Shown here in pieces: positions 42,034 to 51,256 of a stretch of DNA of 64,000 nucleotides. Made by a program: the position numbers and the translations under genes. The notes beneath the pieces are model-generated. The model ran no database searches. It was not told the DNA's origin and saw nothing but the letters and a program-made list of their open reading frames with translations. Where the stretch lies: NCBI RefSeq assembly GCF_003970865.1, contig NZ_RXLZ01000001.1, positions 62,001-126,000 on the forward strand. The letters run 5' to 3'. The stretch's first letter is position 1. Every line of letters begins with the position of its first letter. The stretch comes from Stenotrophomonas maltophilia. GTDB lineage: Bacteria; Pseudomonadota; Gammaproteobacteria; Xanthomonadales; Xanthomonadaceae.

Positions 42034-42660
42034 ATGACCCCCGTCAATCTGCTGTTGATCGCCATCACCGCCATCCTGTCGTGGATGGCGTTCAACAACC
42101 GCAAGCTGGCCGACCGCCTGATCCTGTGGCCGCCGGCCATCGACCGTCACCGCCAGTACGACCGGCTGGTGACCTATGGCTTCATCCATGCCGACTGGTC
42201 GCACCTGATCTTCAACATGATCACCCTGTTCTTCTTCGGGGGATTCATCGAGAGCGTGATGGTGCAGCTGACCGGCAGCTACCTGACCTACCCTGCGTTC
42301 TACATCGGTGCGCTGCTGGTCTCGATCCTGCCCAGCTACCTGAAGAACCAGAAGAACCCGAACTACCTCAGCCTGGGTGCGTCCGGGGCGGTGTCGGCGG
42401 TGCTGTTCGCCTTCATCCTGATCAAGCCGTGGTCGATCATCCTGGTGTTCTTCATCCCGGCGCCGGCCATCGTCTACGCCGCGTTCTACGTCGGCTACAG
42501 CATCTGGATGGACAAGCGCGGCGGTGACCGGATCAACCATAGCGCCCACCTGGCGGGCGCGGCGTTCGGCGTGATCTTCATGCTGGCCATGCAGCCGAGC
42601 ATCTTCAACCACTTCCTGCGCGAGCTTTCCAACCCGACCTTCCGCCTCGGCGGCGGTTGA
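42034..42660 (+). CDS. Rhomboid-family intramembrane serine protease
   Basis: A 208-residue inner-membrane protein with six hydrophobic segments. The catalytic dyad is present as S117 in LGASGAVSAV and H172 in NHSAHLAGAAFG. Also typical is YGFIHADWSHLIFNM with the conserved histidines in helix 2. It would cleave transmembrane substrates in the membrane plane; the substrate is unknown. It is 7 bp after the POT transporter gene and probably in the same transcript. Confidence 0.92.
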   Translation: MTPVNLLLIAITAILSWMAFNNRKLADRLILWPPAIDRHRQYDRLVTYGFIHADWSHLIFNMITLFFFGGFIESVMVQLTGSYLTYPAFYIGALLVSILPSYLKNQKNPNYLSLGASGAVSAVLFAFILIKPWSIILVFFIPAPAIVYAAFYVGYSIWMDKRGGDRINHSAHLAGAAFGVIFMLAMQPSIFNHFLRELSNPTFRLGGG

Positions 42661-42669
42661 AGCAGGCGA

Positions 42670-42698
42670 CGGGGCGGATCGGTGCCGATCCGCCCCGA
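42670..42698. terminator. Hairpin between convergent rhomboid and small-protein genes
   Basis: GGGGCGGATCGG and CCGATCCGCCCC form a 12-bp perfect stem with a 2-base centre. No long T-tract on the plus strand (CTGTTTC). Confidence 0.6.
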
Positions 42699-42703
42699 CT
42701 GTT

Positions 42704-42865
42704 TCAGAGCGTGGGCTGCTGGCCGTAGGTATCCAGCAGGCGGGCGAACACTTCTTCGCCGATGCGCTGGAAATCCTGGTCCTGGGTCTGCCCTTCCACC
42801 GCCAGTTGCAGCAGGCCCTCCAGCAGGGCGCGGTCGGTATCTGAATGGGAATCGCTGGGGTGCAT
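42704..42865 (-). CDS. Small acidic protein of unknown function
   Basis: A 53-residue protein (MHPSDSHSDTDRALLEGLLQ to TYGQQPTL), probably one or two helices, with no signal or membrane segment. GGAGG lies 5 bp before the ATG, which supports translation. No family is recognised; being short and alone, it is a moderate-confidence gene. Confidence 0.6.
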   Translation of the reverse strand: MHPSDSHSDTDRALLEGLLQLAVEGQTQDQDFQRIGEEVFARLLDTYGQQPTL

Positions 42866-43074
42866 CGGAGCCTCCGCGGTGGTGCGCATGATCAACGGTC
42901 GCAAGGGTCGTGCCAGCCTGGCTGTACCCCTCCACAGGCGATAGCGGCCGCCAGCGCTCCAGCTTGAGGGTCGCAATCTGACGTGAATGGATCGGACTTG
43001 CCCCTGTTCAGGCTTCACGCGATCATGGCGCCCGGCTGCGCACCATCCACGCAGTCGCCGCAGGAGACAGTTCC

Positions 43075-43377
43075 ATGGCTTCGGTCACGCCCCCCGGTCT
43101 GGCCTACGAGGTCGAACACGACCTGGCCAACCATCGCTTCACCGCCCGTGTGCGCGGACAGCTGGCGGTGCTGGATTACCAGATCAAGCGCAGGCGCATG
43201 GTCATCACGCATACCGAGGTGCCCGAGCCGATCGCCGGCCGAGGCATCGCCGGTGAACTGACCCGTGTGGCGCTGCGTTTTGCCCGTGAGCAGAAGTACA
43301 AGGTGGTGCCGGCATGTTCCTACGCCGAGGCCTTCCTGCAGCGGCATGAGGAGTTCCACGACCTGCTCGTTGGCTGA
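43075..43377 (+). CDS. Small GNAT-like N-acetyltransferase (PF14542 type)
   Basis: A 100-residue protein of the short GCN5-related acetyltransferase family. It shows GQLAVLDYQIKRRRMVITHTEVPEPIAGRGIAGELTRVAL, where the VPEPIAGRGIA segment forms the acetyl-CoA loop, and CSYAEAFLQRHEEFHDLL near the end. The substrate is unknown; members are usually single-domain housekeeping proteins. A weak GGAG lies upstream of ATG 43075. Confidence 0.85.
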   Translation: MASVTPPGLAYEVEHDLANHRFTARVRGQLAVLDYQIKRRRMVITHTEVPEPIAGRGIAGELTRVALRFAREQKYKVVPACSYAEAFLQRHEEFHDLLVG

Positions 43378-43441
43378 ATGCCAGCGGGCCACGCTTCAGC
43401 CATGGCAGGCGATGATGTACAAACATGAACAGGGGATCCCG

Positions 43442-44296
43442 ATGAAGATTGGAAACAACCGGCCATTGCACGGCAGCGTGCTGGCCGGCGTGGTGGGCGT
43501 GCTGTTGCTGGCCGGTTGCCAGCGTGAAAGCGAGCCGGCACCGGCGACCGACGCGGCACCCGCCGCCGAGGCCACCGCCGCAGGCGAAACGCCGGCCACG
43601 GAAGCGCCGCTGGACCTGCGCGATGTGATCGAAAACAACGAGCGCGAAGTGGTGGGCATCAGCTACCCGGCCGGCATCGACCGCTACCCGGGCCTGGCCC
43701 GCGCGCTGCAAAGCTATGCAACGAGTGCGCGCAGTGACTTGCAACAGGCGCTGGACGGACTCGGCAACGACAAGCCGACCATGCCCTACGAGCTGTCGCT
43801 GAGTTTCGAGAAGCTGCTGGAAACCCCGCAGCTGGTGGTGGTCAGTGCCGATGGCAGCCGCTACACCGGTGGCGCCCACGGTGAACCGCTGGTTGCGCGC
43901 TTCGTGTGGCTGCCGGCGCAGCAGCAGATGCTTAGTGCCGACAAGCTGGTGGCCGATGCCAAGGGCTGGAAGGCGATCAGTGATTTCGTCGCCGACCAGC
44001 TGCGCGAACGCGTGGCCACCCGCCTCAGCGGCGAGGACATGGACCCGGCCCAGCTGCAGGAATCGCTGCGCAACGCATCGCGCATGATCGCCGACGGTAC
44101 CGGCCCGCAGGCCGACAATTTCAGCCAGTTCCAGCCGCTGACCGACGACAAGGGGCAGATCACCGCGCTGCGCTTTGTTTTCCCGCCGTACCAGGTGGGT
44201 CCATACTCGGACGGCACCCAGACCGCCGATGTCCCGGCGGCGGTGCTGTTGCCGCACGTGGCCAAGGACTACGTGGAGCTGTTCGCACGCGGTTGA
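43442..44296 (+). CDS. Lipoprotein with DUF3298/RsiV-like domain
   Basis: A 284-residue lipoprotein (lipobox LLLAGC, Cys at 26) with an Ala/Glu-rich linker and a C-terminal domain matching DUF3298/DUF4163: SADGSRYTGGAHGEPLVARFVW, then ITALRFVFPPYQVGPYSDG. Such domains occur in the anti-sigma factor RsiV and in cell-wall-associated proteins that bind lysozyme or glycans. No sigma factor gene is adjacent, so the role is open. AGGGGA lies 5 bp before ATG 43442. The cfa-like gene starts 19 bp later. Confidence 0.82.
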   Translation: MKIGNNRPLHGSVLAGVVGVLLLAGCQRESEPAPATDAAPAAEATAAGETPATEAPLDLRDVIENNEREVVGISYPAGIDRYPGLARALQSYATSARSDLQQALDGLGNDKPTMPYELSLSFEKLLETPQLVVVSADGSRYTGGAHGEPLVARFVWLPAQQQMLSADKLVADAKGWKAISDFVADQLRERVATRLSGEDMDPAQLQESLRNASRMIADGTGPQADNFSQFQPLTDDKGQITALRFVFPPYQVGPYSDGTQTADVPAAVLLPHVAKDYVELFARG

Positions 44297-44315
44297 CCGC
44301 AGTGGAGGAGGTGGC

Positions 44316-45431
44316 GTGGATACAGGGTTGCAGGAGCGGGTCGCCGGCCTGCTGCAGGAAGCCGGGGTCCGCATCGGTGGTACCCAGCCACAGGATATCC
44401 AGGTACATGACCCGCGCTTCTTCGCGCGGGTCATGGCGCACGGCTCGCTTGGCCTCGGCGAAAGCTACATGGACGGTTGGTGGGATGCCAACGTCCTGGA
44501 TGAATTCCTCGTCCACCTGATGCGGGCGCACCTGGACGAACGGGTGCACGGTTGGCGCGAAGTGGCCGATGCGCTGAAGGCGCGCCTGTTCAACCTGCAG
44601 GTGGGGCAGGGCAGCTACGAAGTCGGCCGCCGTCACTACGACCTCGGCAATGATCTCTACCAGGCCATGCTGGGCCGGCGCCTGGTCTACAGCTGTGGCT
44701 ACTGGCGCAATGCCGACGATCTCGATGCCGCGCAGGAAGCCAAGCTCGAACTGGTCTGCCGCAAGCTGAGGCTGCGCCCGGGGCAGCGTGTGCTGGACAT
44801 CGGCTGTGGCTGGGGCGAAGCCCTGAAGTTCGCTGCCGAGCGTTACGGCGTCAGCGGCGTCGGCGTGACCATTTCGCAGGAACAGGCCGAGTTCGCACAA
44901 GACTTGTGTGCTGGCCTGCCGATCGAGATCCGCCTGCAGGACTACCGCGAACTGGACGAACCGTTCGATGCGATCTTTTCGATCGGGATGTTCGAGCACG
45001 TCGGCGACAAGAACTACGCCAGTTTCTTCGAGGTGGCCAGGCGCTGCCTGTCGCCGCGCGGCCTGCTGCTGTTGCACAGCATCGGCACCAACATCTCGCG
45101 GCATCGCACTGATCCGTGGATCGCGCGCTACATCTTCCCCAATTCGATGCTGCCGTCGGCGGTGCAGATCAGCAAGGCATTCGAAGGACGTTTCGTGCTG
45201 GAGGATTGGCACAACTTCGGCACCGACTACGACCTGACCCTGCAAGCCTGGCGGCGCAACGTGGAAGCGGCGTGGCCACGGCTGGACGCGGGTTACGACG
45301 AGCATTTCCGGCGCATGTGGCGTTTCTACCTGGCCGGGTCGATGGCGACCTTCCGTTGCCGGCACGCGCAGTTGTGGCAGCTGGTGCTGTCGCCGGAAGG
45401 CGTGCCGAGTGGGTATGTGGCGCCGCGTTGA
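44316..45431 (+). CDS. cfa: Cyclopropane-fatty-acyl-phospholipid synthase
   Basis: A 371-residue S-adenosylmethionine-dependent enzyme that adds a methylene group across double bonds of membrane phospholipid acyl chains. SAM-binding motif VLDIGCGWGEAL and the family motifs HYDLGNDLYQAMLG, YSCGYW, FDAIFSIGMFEHVGDKNY and HSIGTN are intact. The start is GTG 44316 with a strong GGAGGAGG just upstream. It probably contributes to acid and stationary-phase membrane protection. The lipoprotein gene ends 19 bp upstream. Confidence 0.93.
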   Translation: MDTGLQERVAGLLQEAGVRIGGTQPQDIQVHDPRFFARVMAHGSLGLGESYMDGWWDANVLDEFLVHLMRAHLDERVHGWREVADALKARLFNLQVGQGSYEVGRRHYDLGNDLYQAMLGRRLVYSCGYWRNADDLDAAQEAKLELVCRKLRLRPGQRVLDIGCGWGEALKFAAERYGVSGVGVTISQEQAEFAQDLCAGLPIEIRLQDYRELDEPFDAIFSIGMFEHVGDKNYASFFEVARRCLSPRGLLLLHSIGTNISRHRTDPWIARYIFPNSMLPSAVQISKAFEGRFVLEDWHNFGTDYDLTLQAWRRNVEAAWPRLDAGYDEHFRRMWRFYLAGSMATFRCRHAQLWQLVLSPEGVPSGYVAPR

Positions 45432-45441
45432 TCTGGAGGAT

Positions 45442-45545
45442 CATCCACGCATGGCATGGATCTACTGCGATCACGCAATCGTATGGTGGATCCACGCGAT
45501 GCATGGATGGTTCCCAGTAGTAGATCCACGCCATGCGTGGATGGC
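45442..45545. repeat. Three palindromes with the ATCCACGC core
   Basis: ATCCACGCATGGCATGGATC, GGATCCACGCGATGCATGG and GTAGATCCACGCCATGCGTGG lie in a row. The last matches 33333-33356 and a further copy lies at 51302. They sit between cfa (+) and the peptidase gene (-). Confidence 0.8.
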
Positions 45546-45555
45546 CCAACGAAAA

Positions 45556-45583
45556 AAAACCGCCCGGTCTCCCGGGCGGTTTT
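45556..45583. terminator. Bidirectional rho-independent terminator
   Basis: AAAACCGCCCGG and CCGGGCGGTTTT with a short loop, A-tract on one side and T-tract on the other, between convergent cfa and the M3 peptidase gene. Confidence 0.87.
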
Positions 45584-45607
45584 CGTTTCACGCTACCGCG
45601 CGGGCGA

Positions 45608-47776
45608 TCAGTTGCCGGCGCCGGTCAGGCCACGCTTTTCCAGCAGCGGTTCGATCTGCGGCTCGTGGCCGGCGAAATCGCGGAACAGCTGCATGGCATC
45701 CACGCTGCCGCCCTTGGACAGCAGGGTGGCGCGGAAGTGGTCGCCGTTCTTGCGGCTCAGGCCGCCGTTGTCCTTGAACCACTTCTGGGTGTTGGCGTCG
45801 AGCACTTCCGACCAGATGTAGGCGTAGTAGCCGGCCGAGTAGCCGCCCATGATGTGGCTGAAGTACGGGGTCTTGTAGCGCGGCGGAACCGGCGCGTAGT
45901 AGATGCCGTCCTTCTCCAGCGCAGCGCGCTCGAAGGCCATCACGTCCTTGGCAGCCGGCACCTGGTCGGCGCCGATCTGGTGCCAGCGCTGATCAAGCAT
46001 GGCCGCACCCAGGTACTCGGTGGTGGCGAAGCCCTGGTTGAACTTGGCCGCCGCCAGCACCTTGTCCAGCAGCGCCTGCGGCATCGCCGAGCCGTTCTGG
46101 TAGTGCTTGGCGTAGTTCTTCAGGATGACCGGGTTGTCCGACCACATCTCGTTGACCTGCGAGGGGAACTCGACGAAGTCACGCGGCACCGAGGTGCCCG
46201 AGAAGTACGGGTACTTCACGTTGGAGAACATGCCGTGCAGGGCGTGGCCGAACTCGTGGAAGGTGGTGTTCACCTCATCCCAGGTCAGCAGGGTCGGCTG
46301 GCCGGCCGGCGGCTTCGGGATGTTCAGGTGGTTGGCGACCACCGGCTTGAAGCCGGTCAGCTTGGACTGCGAGACGTAGGAGTTCATCCACGCACCACCG
46401 CGCTTGGAGGCGCGTGCATACGGGTCGAAGATGAAGATCGCCAGCTGGCTGCCGTCGGCGTCGAACACGTCGTAGACGGTGACGTCATCGTGGTAGACCG
46501 GCAGGTCGGTGCGCTGCTTGAAGGTCAGGCCGAATTCCTGGCCCGCGGCGTAGAACACGCCGTTCTCCAGCACGTTCTTCATTTCGAAGTACGGCTTCAG
46601 CTGCGACTCGTCGAAGTTGTACTTGGCCTGGCGCACCTTCTCGCTGTAGAAGGCCCAGTCCCACGGCTCCAGCTGGAAGGTCGGCTTGCGCGCGGCCTTC
46701 TGTTCCTTGTCGATCATCGCCTGCAGGTCGGCGGCTTCGCGCTTGGCGTTGGCCACGGCGGCCGGAGCCAGCTTGCCCAGCATCGCGTTGACCGCTTCCG
46801 GGGTCTTGGCGGTCTGGTTGGTCAAGTTGTAGGCGGCGAAGTTCGGGAAGCCCATCAGCTTGGCCTTGTCGGCACGCAGCTGCATGATGCGCGAGACCAG
46901 TGCGGTGTTGTCGAACTCACCGCCGCGGCTGCCACGGGTGGTCGAAGCTTCGTAGATCTTCTGGCGCAGGGCGCGGTTGGCCAGGTTGGTCAGCGGCGGC
47001 TGGCCGGTGGTGTTGAGCAGGGTGATCACGTACTTGCCTTCCAGGCCACGGGCCTTGGCGGCTTCGGCGGCGGCAGCAATCTGCTCCTTGGACAGGCCGT
47101 CCAGCTCCTTGACGTCGTCGACGGTGATCGCAGAGGCGTTCACTTCCGACTGCACGTTCTGGCTGAACTTGGTGCCCAGGTTGGCCAGCTCGGCATTCAT
47201 GTTCTTCAGCGTGGCCTTGTCGGCCTCGGACAGCTTGGCGCCGGCGCGCACGTAGTTGTCGTAGTACTTCTCGACCAGGCGCACGCCTTCTGCATCCAGG
47301 CCCAGGGTGGTGCGGCTGTCATACAGTGCCTGGATGCGCGCGAACAGCTTGCCGTTCAGCGCGATCGCATCGCTGTGCGCAGCGAACTTGGCCGAGTAGT
47401 CGGCCTGCAGCTTCTTGCGGGTGTCGTTGGTGTCGGCGCCGACCAGGCTGAAGAACACGGTGGTCGCGCGGTCGAGGACGTCACCGCTCTTTTCCAGGGC
47501 GATGATGGTGTTGTCGAAGGTCGGCTTGGCCTTGTTGTTGGCGATCGCTTCCACTTCCTTCAGCTGCTGCGCCATGCCGGCGTCGAAGGCCGGGGCGAAG
47601 TCGCTGTCCTTGATCTTGTCGAACTGCGGGAAGTGCAGCGGCAGCGGGCTTTCGGCGAAGAACGGATTGGCCTGCTGGGCATTGGTGCTGGCAGCCGGGG
47701 TGGCGGCGCCGGCCGAGAAGGCGGGCAGGGCAAGGCCGAGGGACATGGCCACGGCAAGGGCAAGGCGAGTGGTCAA
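45608..47776 (-). CDS. M3-family zinc metallopeptidase (Dcp/oligopeptidase type)
   Basis: A 722-residue exported peptidase (signal peptide ending near PAFSAGAA). The zinc-binding HEFGH (H507-H511) is followed by ALHGMFSNVKYPYFSGTSVPRDFVEFPSQ, with the third ligand Glu in this stretch. It cleaves small peptides and is likely periplasmic, unlike cytoplasmic OpdA. The start is TTG 47776 with GGAG 8 bp upstream; an ATG ten codons later is an alternative. A bidirectional terminator follows. Confidence 0.92.
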   Translation of the reverse strand: MTTRLALAVAMSLGLALPAFSAGAATPAASTNAQQANPFFAESPLPLHFPQFDKIKDSDFAPAFDAGMAQQLKEVEAIANNKAKPTFDNTIIALEKSGDVLDRATTVFFSLVGADTNDTRKKLQADYSAKFAAHSDAIALNGKLFARIQALYDSRTTLGLDAEGVRLVEKYYDNYVRAGAKLSEADKATLKNMNAELANLGTKFSQNVQSEVNASAITVDDVKELDGLSKEQIAAAAEAAKARGLEGKYVITLLNTTGQPPLTNLANRALRQKIYEASTTRGSRGGEFDNTALVSRIMQLRADKAKLMGFPNFAAYNLTNQTAKTPEAVNAMLGKLAPAAVANAKREAADLQAMIDKEQKAARKPTFQLEPWDWAFYSEKVRQAKYNFDESQLKPYFEMKNVLENGVFYAAGQEFGLTFKQRTDLPVYHDDVTVYDVFDADGSQLAIFIFDPYARASKRGGAWMNSYVSQSKLTGFKPVVANHLNIPKPPAGQPTLLTWDEVNTTFHEFGHALHGMFSNVKYPYFSGTSVPRDFVEFPSQVNEMWSDNPVILKNYAKHYQNGSAMPQALLDKVLAAAKFNQGFATTEYLGAAMLDQRWHQIGADQVPAAKDVMAFERAALEKDGIYYAPVPPRYKTPYFSHIMGGYSAGYYAYIWSEVLDANTQKWFKDNGGLSRKNGDHFRATLLSKGGSVDAMQLFRDFAGHEPQIEPLLEKRGLTGAGN

Positions 47777-47906
47777 GGTAGGAACTCCGGTAAGGCAAAC
47801 AAGGGCCCGAGGGTAACCCGGTCGGCGGCGCTTGCACTTGTGTCAAAAGGCATGTTGCCGGGGCCGGGCGCGGGTACCATGCGTTCACCGCCCAGGGCCC
47901 GCTGCC

Positions 47907-48386
47907 ATGACCACTGCCTACGATTTCAGCTTCCGTGACCTCGACGGCCAGCCGCAGGCGCTGGCCCGTTATCAGGGCCACCCGTTGCTGCTGGTGAACG
48001 TCGCCAGCCGCTGTGGCTTCACCCCGCAGTACACCGGGCTGGAACAGCTGTGGCAGGACTACCGCGAGCGCGGCCTGGTGGTGATCGGCTTCCCGTGCAA
48101 CCAGTTCGGCGCGCAGGAACCCGGCGATGCCGCGCAGATCCGCCAGTTCTGTTCGCTGGACTATCCGGTCAGCTTCCCGCTGTCGGAGAAGATCGAGGTC
48201 AACGGCGAGGGGGCTGATCCGTTGTGGGCATGGCTGTCACGCGAGAAGCGCGGCCTGCTGGGTAGCGCCCGCATCAAGTGGAATTTCAGCAAGTTCCTGG
48301 TCGATCGCCAGGGGCGGGTGGTGTCGCGGCATGCGCCCACCACCAGGCCGGAGCAGCTGCGCGACGAGATCGAAGCGCTGCTGTGA
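47907..48386 (+). CDS. Glutathione peroxidase family protein
   Basis: A 159-residue thioredoxin-fold peroxidase. The peroxidatic cysteine is C36 in NVASRCGFTPQYTGLE; the other catalytic residues lie in VIGFPCNQFGAQEPG (Gln) and IKWNFSKFLVD (Trp, Asn). It reduces hydrogen peroxide and lipid hydroperoxides, more often with thioredoxin than glutathione in bacteria. The start is ATG 47907; it is divergent from the peptidase gene, with no strong ribosome-binding site (CCCAGGGCC). Confidence 0.92.
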   Translation: MTTAYDFSFRDLDGQPQALARYQGHPLLLVNVASRCGFTPQYTGLEQLWQDYRERGLVVIGFPCNQFGAQEPGDAAQIRQFCSLDYPVSFPLSEKIEVNGEGADPLWAWLSREKRGLLGSARIKWNFSKFLVDRQGRVVSRHAPTTRPEQLRDEIEALL

Positions 48387-48389
48387 AGG

Positions 48390-48457
48390 GTGGCAGTGCC
48401 GGCCGCTGGCCGGCAATCCCGGAGCGCACGGAGAGCCGGCCAGCGGCCGGCACTACC
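48390..48457. repeat. SMAG repeat, inverted dimer
   Basis: Two arms of the GTGCCGGCCGCTGGCCGGCA type in opposite orientation with a 19-bp spacer. The header of the first arm has changed from GTAG to GCAG. It lies between convergent genes. Confidence 0.86.
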
Positions 48458-48465
48458 GTTGCAGA

Positions 48466-49245
48466 TCATTTCTCGACGAACGCGCGCTCGAACACGTAGT
48501 GGCCCGGCTGGCCGATGCGCGGCGAGACCTGGAAGCCGCGGGCATCGAGCACGCTGCGCAGATCGGCCAGCATCTGCGGGCTGCCGCAGATCATCGCGCG
48601 GTCGTTTTCCGGGCTCAGCTCCGGCAGGCCGAGGGTGCGCTGCATCTCGCCGCTTTCCATCAGCTGGGTCAGGCGGCCCTGGTTGGCGAACGGCTCACGG
48701 GTGACCGCCGGGTAGTACAGCAGCTTGTCGCCGATCATTTCGCCCAGGAACTCATGCTCGCGCAGTTCCTTCTCGAAGTAATCGCGGTAGGCCAGGTCCT
48801 TTTCGTAGCGCACGCCGTGGCACAGGATCACCTTCTCGAAGCGCTCGTAGGTTTCCGGGTCCTTGATCACCGACAGCCACGGTGCCATGCCGGTGCCGGT
48901 GCCCAGCAGGTACAGGTTCTTGCCCGGGTGCAGGTCGCTGATCAGCAGGGTGCCGGTGGGCTTCTTGCCGACCAGCACCTTGTCGCCCGGCTTGATGTGC
49001 TGCAGGCGCGAGGTCAGCGGGCCGTCCTGCACCTTGATGCTGAAGAACTCCAGGTGCTCTTCCCAGTTGGCGCTGGCGATGGAATACGCACGCAGCAGCG
49101 GCCGCGCCTCGGTTTCCAGGCCGATCATCACGAACTGGCCGTTCTCGAAGCGGAAACCGCTGTCGCGGGTGAGGGTGAAGCTGAAGTAGGCATCGGTCCA
49201 GTGACGGACCTCAAGCACCGTTTCGGCGCCAAAAGCGGAGGACAT
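48466..49245 (-). CDS. fpr: Ferredoxin/flavodoxin-NADP reductase
   Basis: A 259-residue FAD enzyme that moves electrons between NADPH and ferredoxin or flavodoxin. FAD-binding RAYSIASAN (R is the flavin-phosphate contact) and NADP-binding LGTGTGMAPWLSVIKDP are present, and the C-terminus ends YVFERAFVEK as in bacterial class. It supports iron-sulfur repair, haem breakdown and iron release from bacterioferritin. A Fur-like box lies about 40 bp upstream, so it may be iron-controlled. ATG 49245 is the natural start. Confidence 0.94.
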   Translation of the reverse strand: MSSAFGAETVLEVRHWTDAYFSFTLTRDSGFRFENGQFVMIGLETEARPLLRAYSIASANWEEHLEFFSIKVQDGPLTSRLQHIKPGDKVLVGKKPTGTLLISDLHPGKNLYLLGTGTGMAPWLSVIKDPETYERFEKVILCHGVRYEKDLAYRDYFEKELREHEFLGEMIGDKLLYYPAVTREPFANQGRLTQLMESGEMQRTLGLPELSPENDRAMICGSPQMLADLRSVLDARGFQVSPRIGQPGHYVFERAFVEK

Positions 49246-49286
49246 GGGCGTATCTATCGAAAGTCGTCGGGGGTGATTCTATCTCA

Positions 49287-49305
49287 AATGAGATAGGTTC
49301 TCATT
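49287..49305. promoter_or_regulatory. Candidate Fur box upstream of fpr
   Basis: AATGAGATAGGTTCTCATT has perfect 7-bp arms (AATGAGA/TCTCATT) around a 5-bp spacer, close to the 7-1-7 Fur consensus. It overlaps a second dyad, CTATCTC/GAGATAG (49279-49296). Confidence 0.65.
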
Positions 49306-49325
49306 AGGCGGAACGAGAGGCGTTC

Positions 49326-51197
49326 TCAGCGGTAGCCGGCCGCCTGCAGCTCGAACAGCTCGGCATAACGGCCGCCTTCGGCCATCAGTTGCTCATGGGT
49401 GCCACTGGCCTCGATCCGGCCATCGGCCAGCACCAGGATGCGATCGGCCATGCGTACCGAGGAAAAACGGTGGGAAATCAATACTGCGGTGCGATTATCC
49501 GCCAGTTCCCTGAACCGCTGGAACACCTCGAACTCACTGCGCGCATCCAGCGCTGCTGTTGGCTCATCCAGGATCATTACCTGCGCATTGCGCATCCAGG
49601 CGCGGGCGATGGCGATCTTCTGCCATTGGCCGCCGGACAGGTCCACGCCCTGCTTGAAGCGGCGGCCGATCAGCTGGTCGTAGCCGCCGGGCAGATCGTC
49701 GATCACTTCCTCGGCCATGCCGCGCCGCGCGGCGTCGGCGATGCGTGCCTGGTCATCCATCGCCTCGACCTGGCCGACGCCGATGTTCTCGCCGGCGCTG
49801 AGGTTGTAGCGCACGAAGTCCTGGAAGATCACCCCGAGGTTGGCGCGCAGGTCGTCCAGATCGTAGTCGCGCAGGTCGCGGCCATCGAGCAGGATGCGGC
49901 CTTCGTCCGGTTCGTACAGCCGCGCCAGCAGTTTCACCAGGGTGGTCTTGCCGGCGCCGTTCTCACCGACCAGGGCCAGTACTTCGCCGGCGTGCAGCTG
50001 GAAATCCAGATGGCGCACCGCCCACTGCTCGGCGTCGGGATAGCGGAAGCCGACGTTCTCGAACACGAAGCCCTGGCGGATCGGCTGCGGTACGCGCACC
50101 GCACCTTCACGCGAGTGGATTTCCGGCTCGATCTGGAAGAACGAGAACAGGTCATCCAGGTACAGCGCCTGGCTGGCCACCTGCGAGAAGCCGATCAGCA
50201 GGCCCTCCAACAGCTGGCGCAGGCGCAGGAAGCTGCCGGCAAGGAAGGTCAGGTCGCCAATCGAGAAATCGCCGCGTACCGTGCGCCACGCGATGTAGGC
50301 GTAGGCGGTGTAGTAGCCCAGCGTACCCAGCGCAGCCAGCAGCGTGCCCCAGAACGCGCGGCGCCGTGCCAGGGCACGGTTGGCCTGGAACAGCGCCACC
50401 GACAGGCGCCGGTAGCGTTCCACCAGGAAGCGGTGCAGGTTGTAGATCTTCACTTCCTTGGCCGTTTCCACGCTGGCACCGAGCTGGCGCAGGTAGTCGA
50501 GCTGGCGGCGCTCGGGCGTCCATTGGAAGTTGAGGCTGTAGCCGGCCGCGTTGAAGTGCGATTCGCCGATGAAGGCCGGCACCAGTGCCAGCGCCAGCAG
50601 CAGGATCAGCCACGGCGCGTAGACCAGCAGGCCGACGGCGAGGCTGGCCACGGTGATCGCGTCCTGCACCTGGCCGAACAACTGGCTCATCAGGTTCATC
50701 CGGCCCATGGTCTGGCGCCGGGCACGGTCCAGCTTGTCCTGCAGGTCCGGGTCCTCGAAGTCCTCCAGATCCAGCGTTGCCGCGTGCTCCATCAGCCGGA
50801 TGCTGGTGACGTTGGCGAACAGTTCCGAGAGCAGGGCATCGGCGTAGCTGACCAGCCGGCCGAGCAGGTCTGAGGCGATGGCCAGGCCGAATTCCAGTGC
50901 CAGCAGGCCCAGCAGCGGATTCAGCACGCCGCTGGACAGCGCTTCGCCCAGCGGCGGGAAGCCGGCGTCGTGCTGGCTCAGGCGCAGGGCGCTGTCGATG
51001 ATCAGCTTGCCGACGTACAGCATCGCCACCGGCAGCAGGGCGCGGATCAGGCGCAGCCCCAGGCTGGCCAGGGTGAGCGCGGGGCTGGTCTTCCAGACCA
51101 TGCGCAGGAACGGTGGCAGGTTGCGCATCGCCCTGAAGCGCTGGCGCAGGCTGGGTTTCTTCGTGGCGGCAGCGCCAGCGGTGGGGGTAGCAGGCAT
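49326..51197 (-). CDS. ABC transporter, fused permease and ATPase (exporter)
   Basis: A 623-residue ABC half-transporter that should act as a homodimer. The N-terminal 330 residues are six membrane helices; the C-terminal ATPase has Walker A GENGAGKTT, signature LSGGQ (VDLSGGQWQKIAIARAW), Walker B VMILDEPTAALD and the H-loop His (LISHRFSSVRMADR). The first 30 residues are basic. It likely exports a lipid, peptide or drug; the substrate is not evident. The gene stands alone between the Fur box and repeats. Its own promoter should be beyond 51197. Confidence 0.9.
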   Translation of the reverse strand: MPATPTAGAAATKKPSLRQRFRAMRNLPPFLRMVWKTSPALTLASLGLRLIRALLPVAMLYVGKLIIDSALRLSQHDAGFPPLGEALSSGVLNPLLGLLALEFGLAIASDLLGRLVSYADALLSELFANVTSIRLMEHAATLDLEDFEDPDLQDKLDRARRQTMGRMNLMSQLFGQVQDAITVASLAVGLLVYAPWLILLLALALVPAFIGESHFNAAGYSLNFQWTPERRQLDYLRQLGASVETAKEVKIYNLHRFLVERYRRLSVALFQANRALARRRAFWGTLLAALGTLGYYTAYAYIAWRTVRGDFSIGDLTFLAGSFLRLRQLLEGLLIGFSQVASQALYLDDLFSFFQIEPEIHSREGAVRVPQPIRQGFVFENVGFRYPDAEQWAVRHLDFQLHAGEVLALVGENGAGKTTLVKLLARLYEPDEGRILLDGRDLRDYDLDDLRANLGVIFQDFVRYNLSAGENIGVGQVEAMDDQARIADAARRGMAEEVIDDLPGGYDQLIGRRFKQGVDLSGGQWQKIAIARAWMRNAQVMILDEPTAALDARSEFEVFQRFRELADNRTAVLISHRFSSVRMADRILVLADGRIEASGTHEQLMAEGGRYAELFELQAAGYR

Positions 51198-51256
51198 GCG
51201 CGTATTGTGCGCGCCTGATACGTGCAGATGGGGTCAGTGCAGCCGTGTGGCCGACA

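Noticed and set aside
42866-43074. Possible small gene in the 209-bp gap before the GNAT gene
   Set aside because: No frame with a ribosome-binding site and protein-like composition; probably promoter region.
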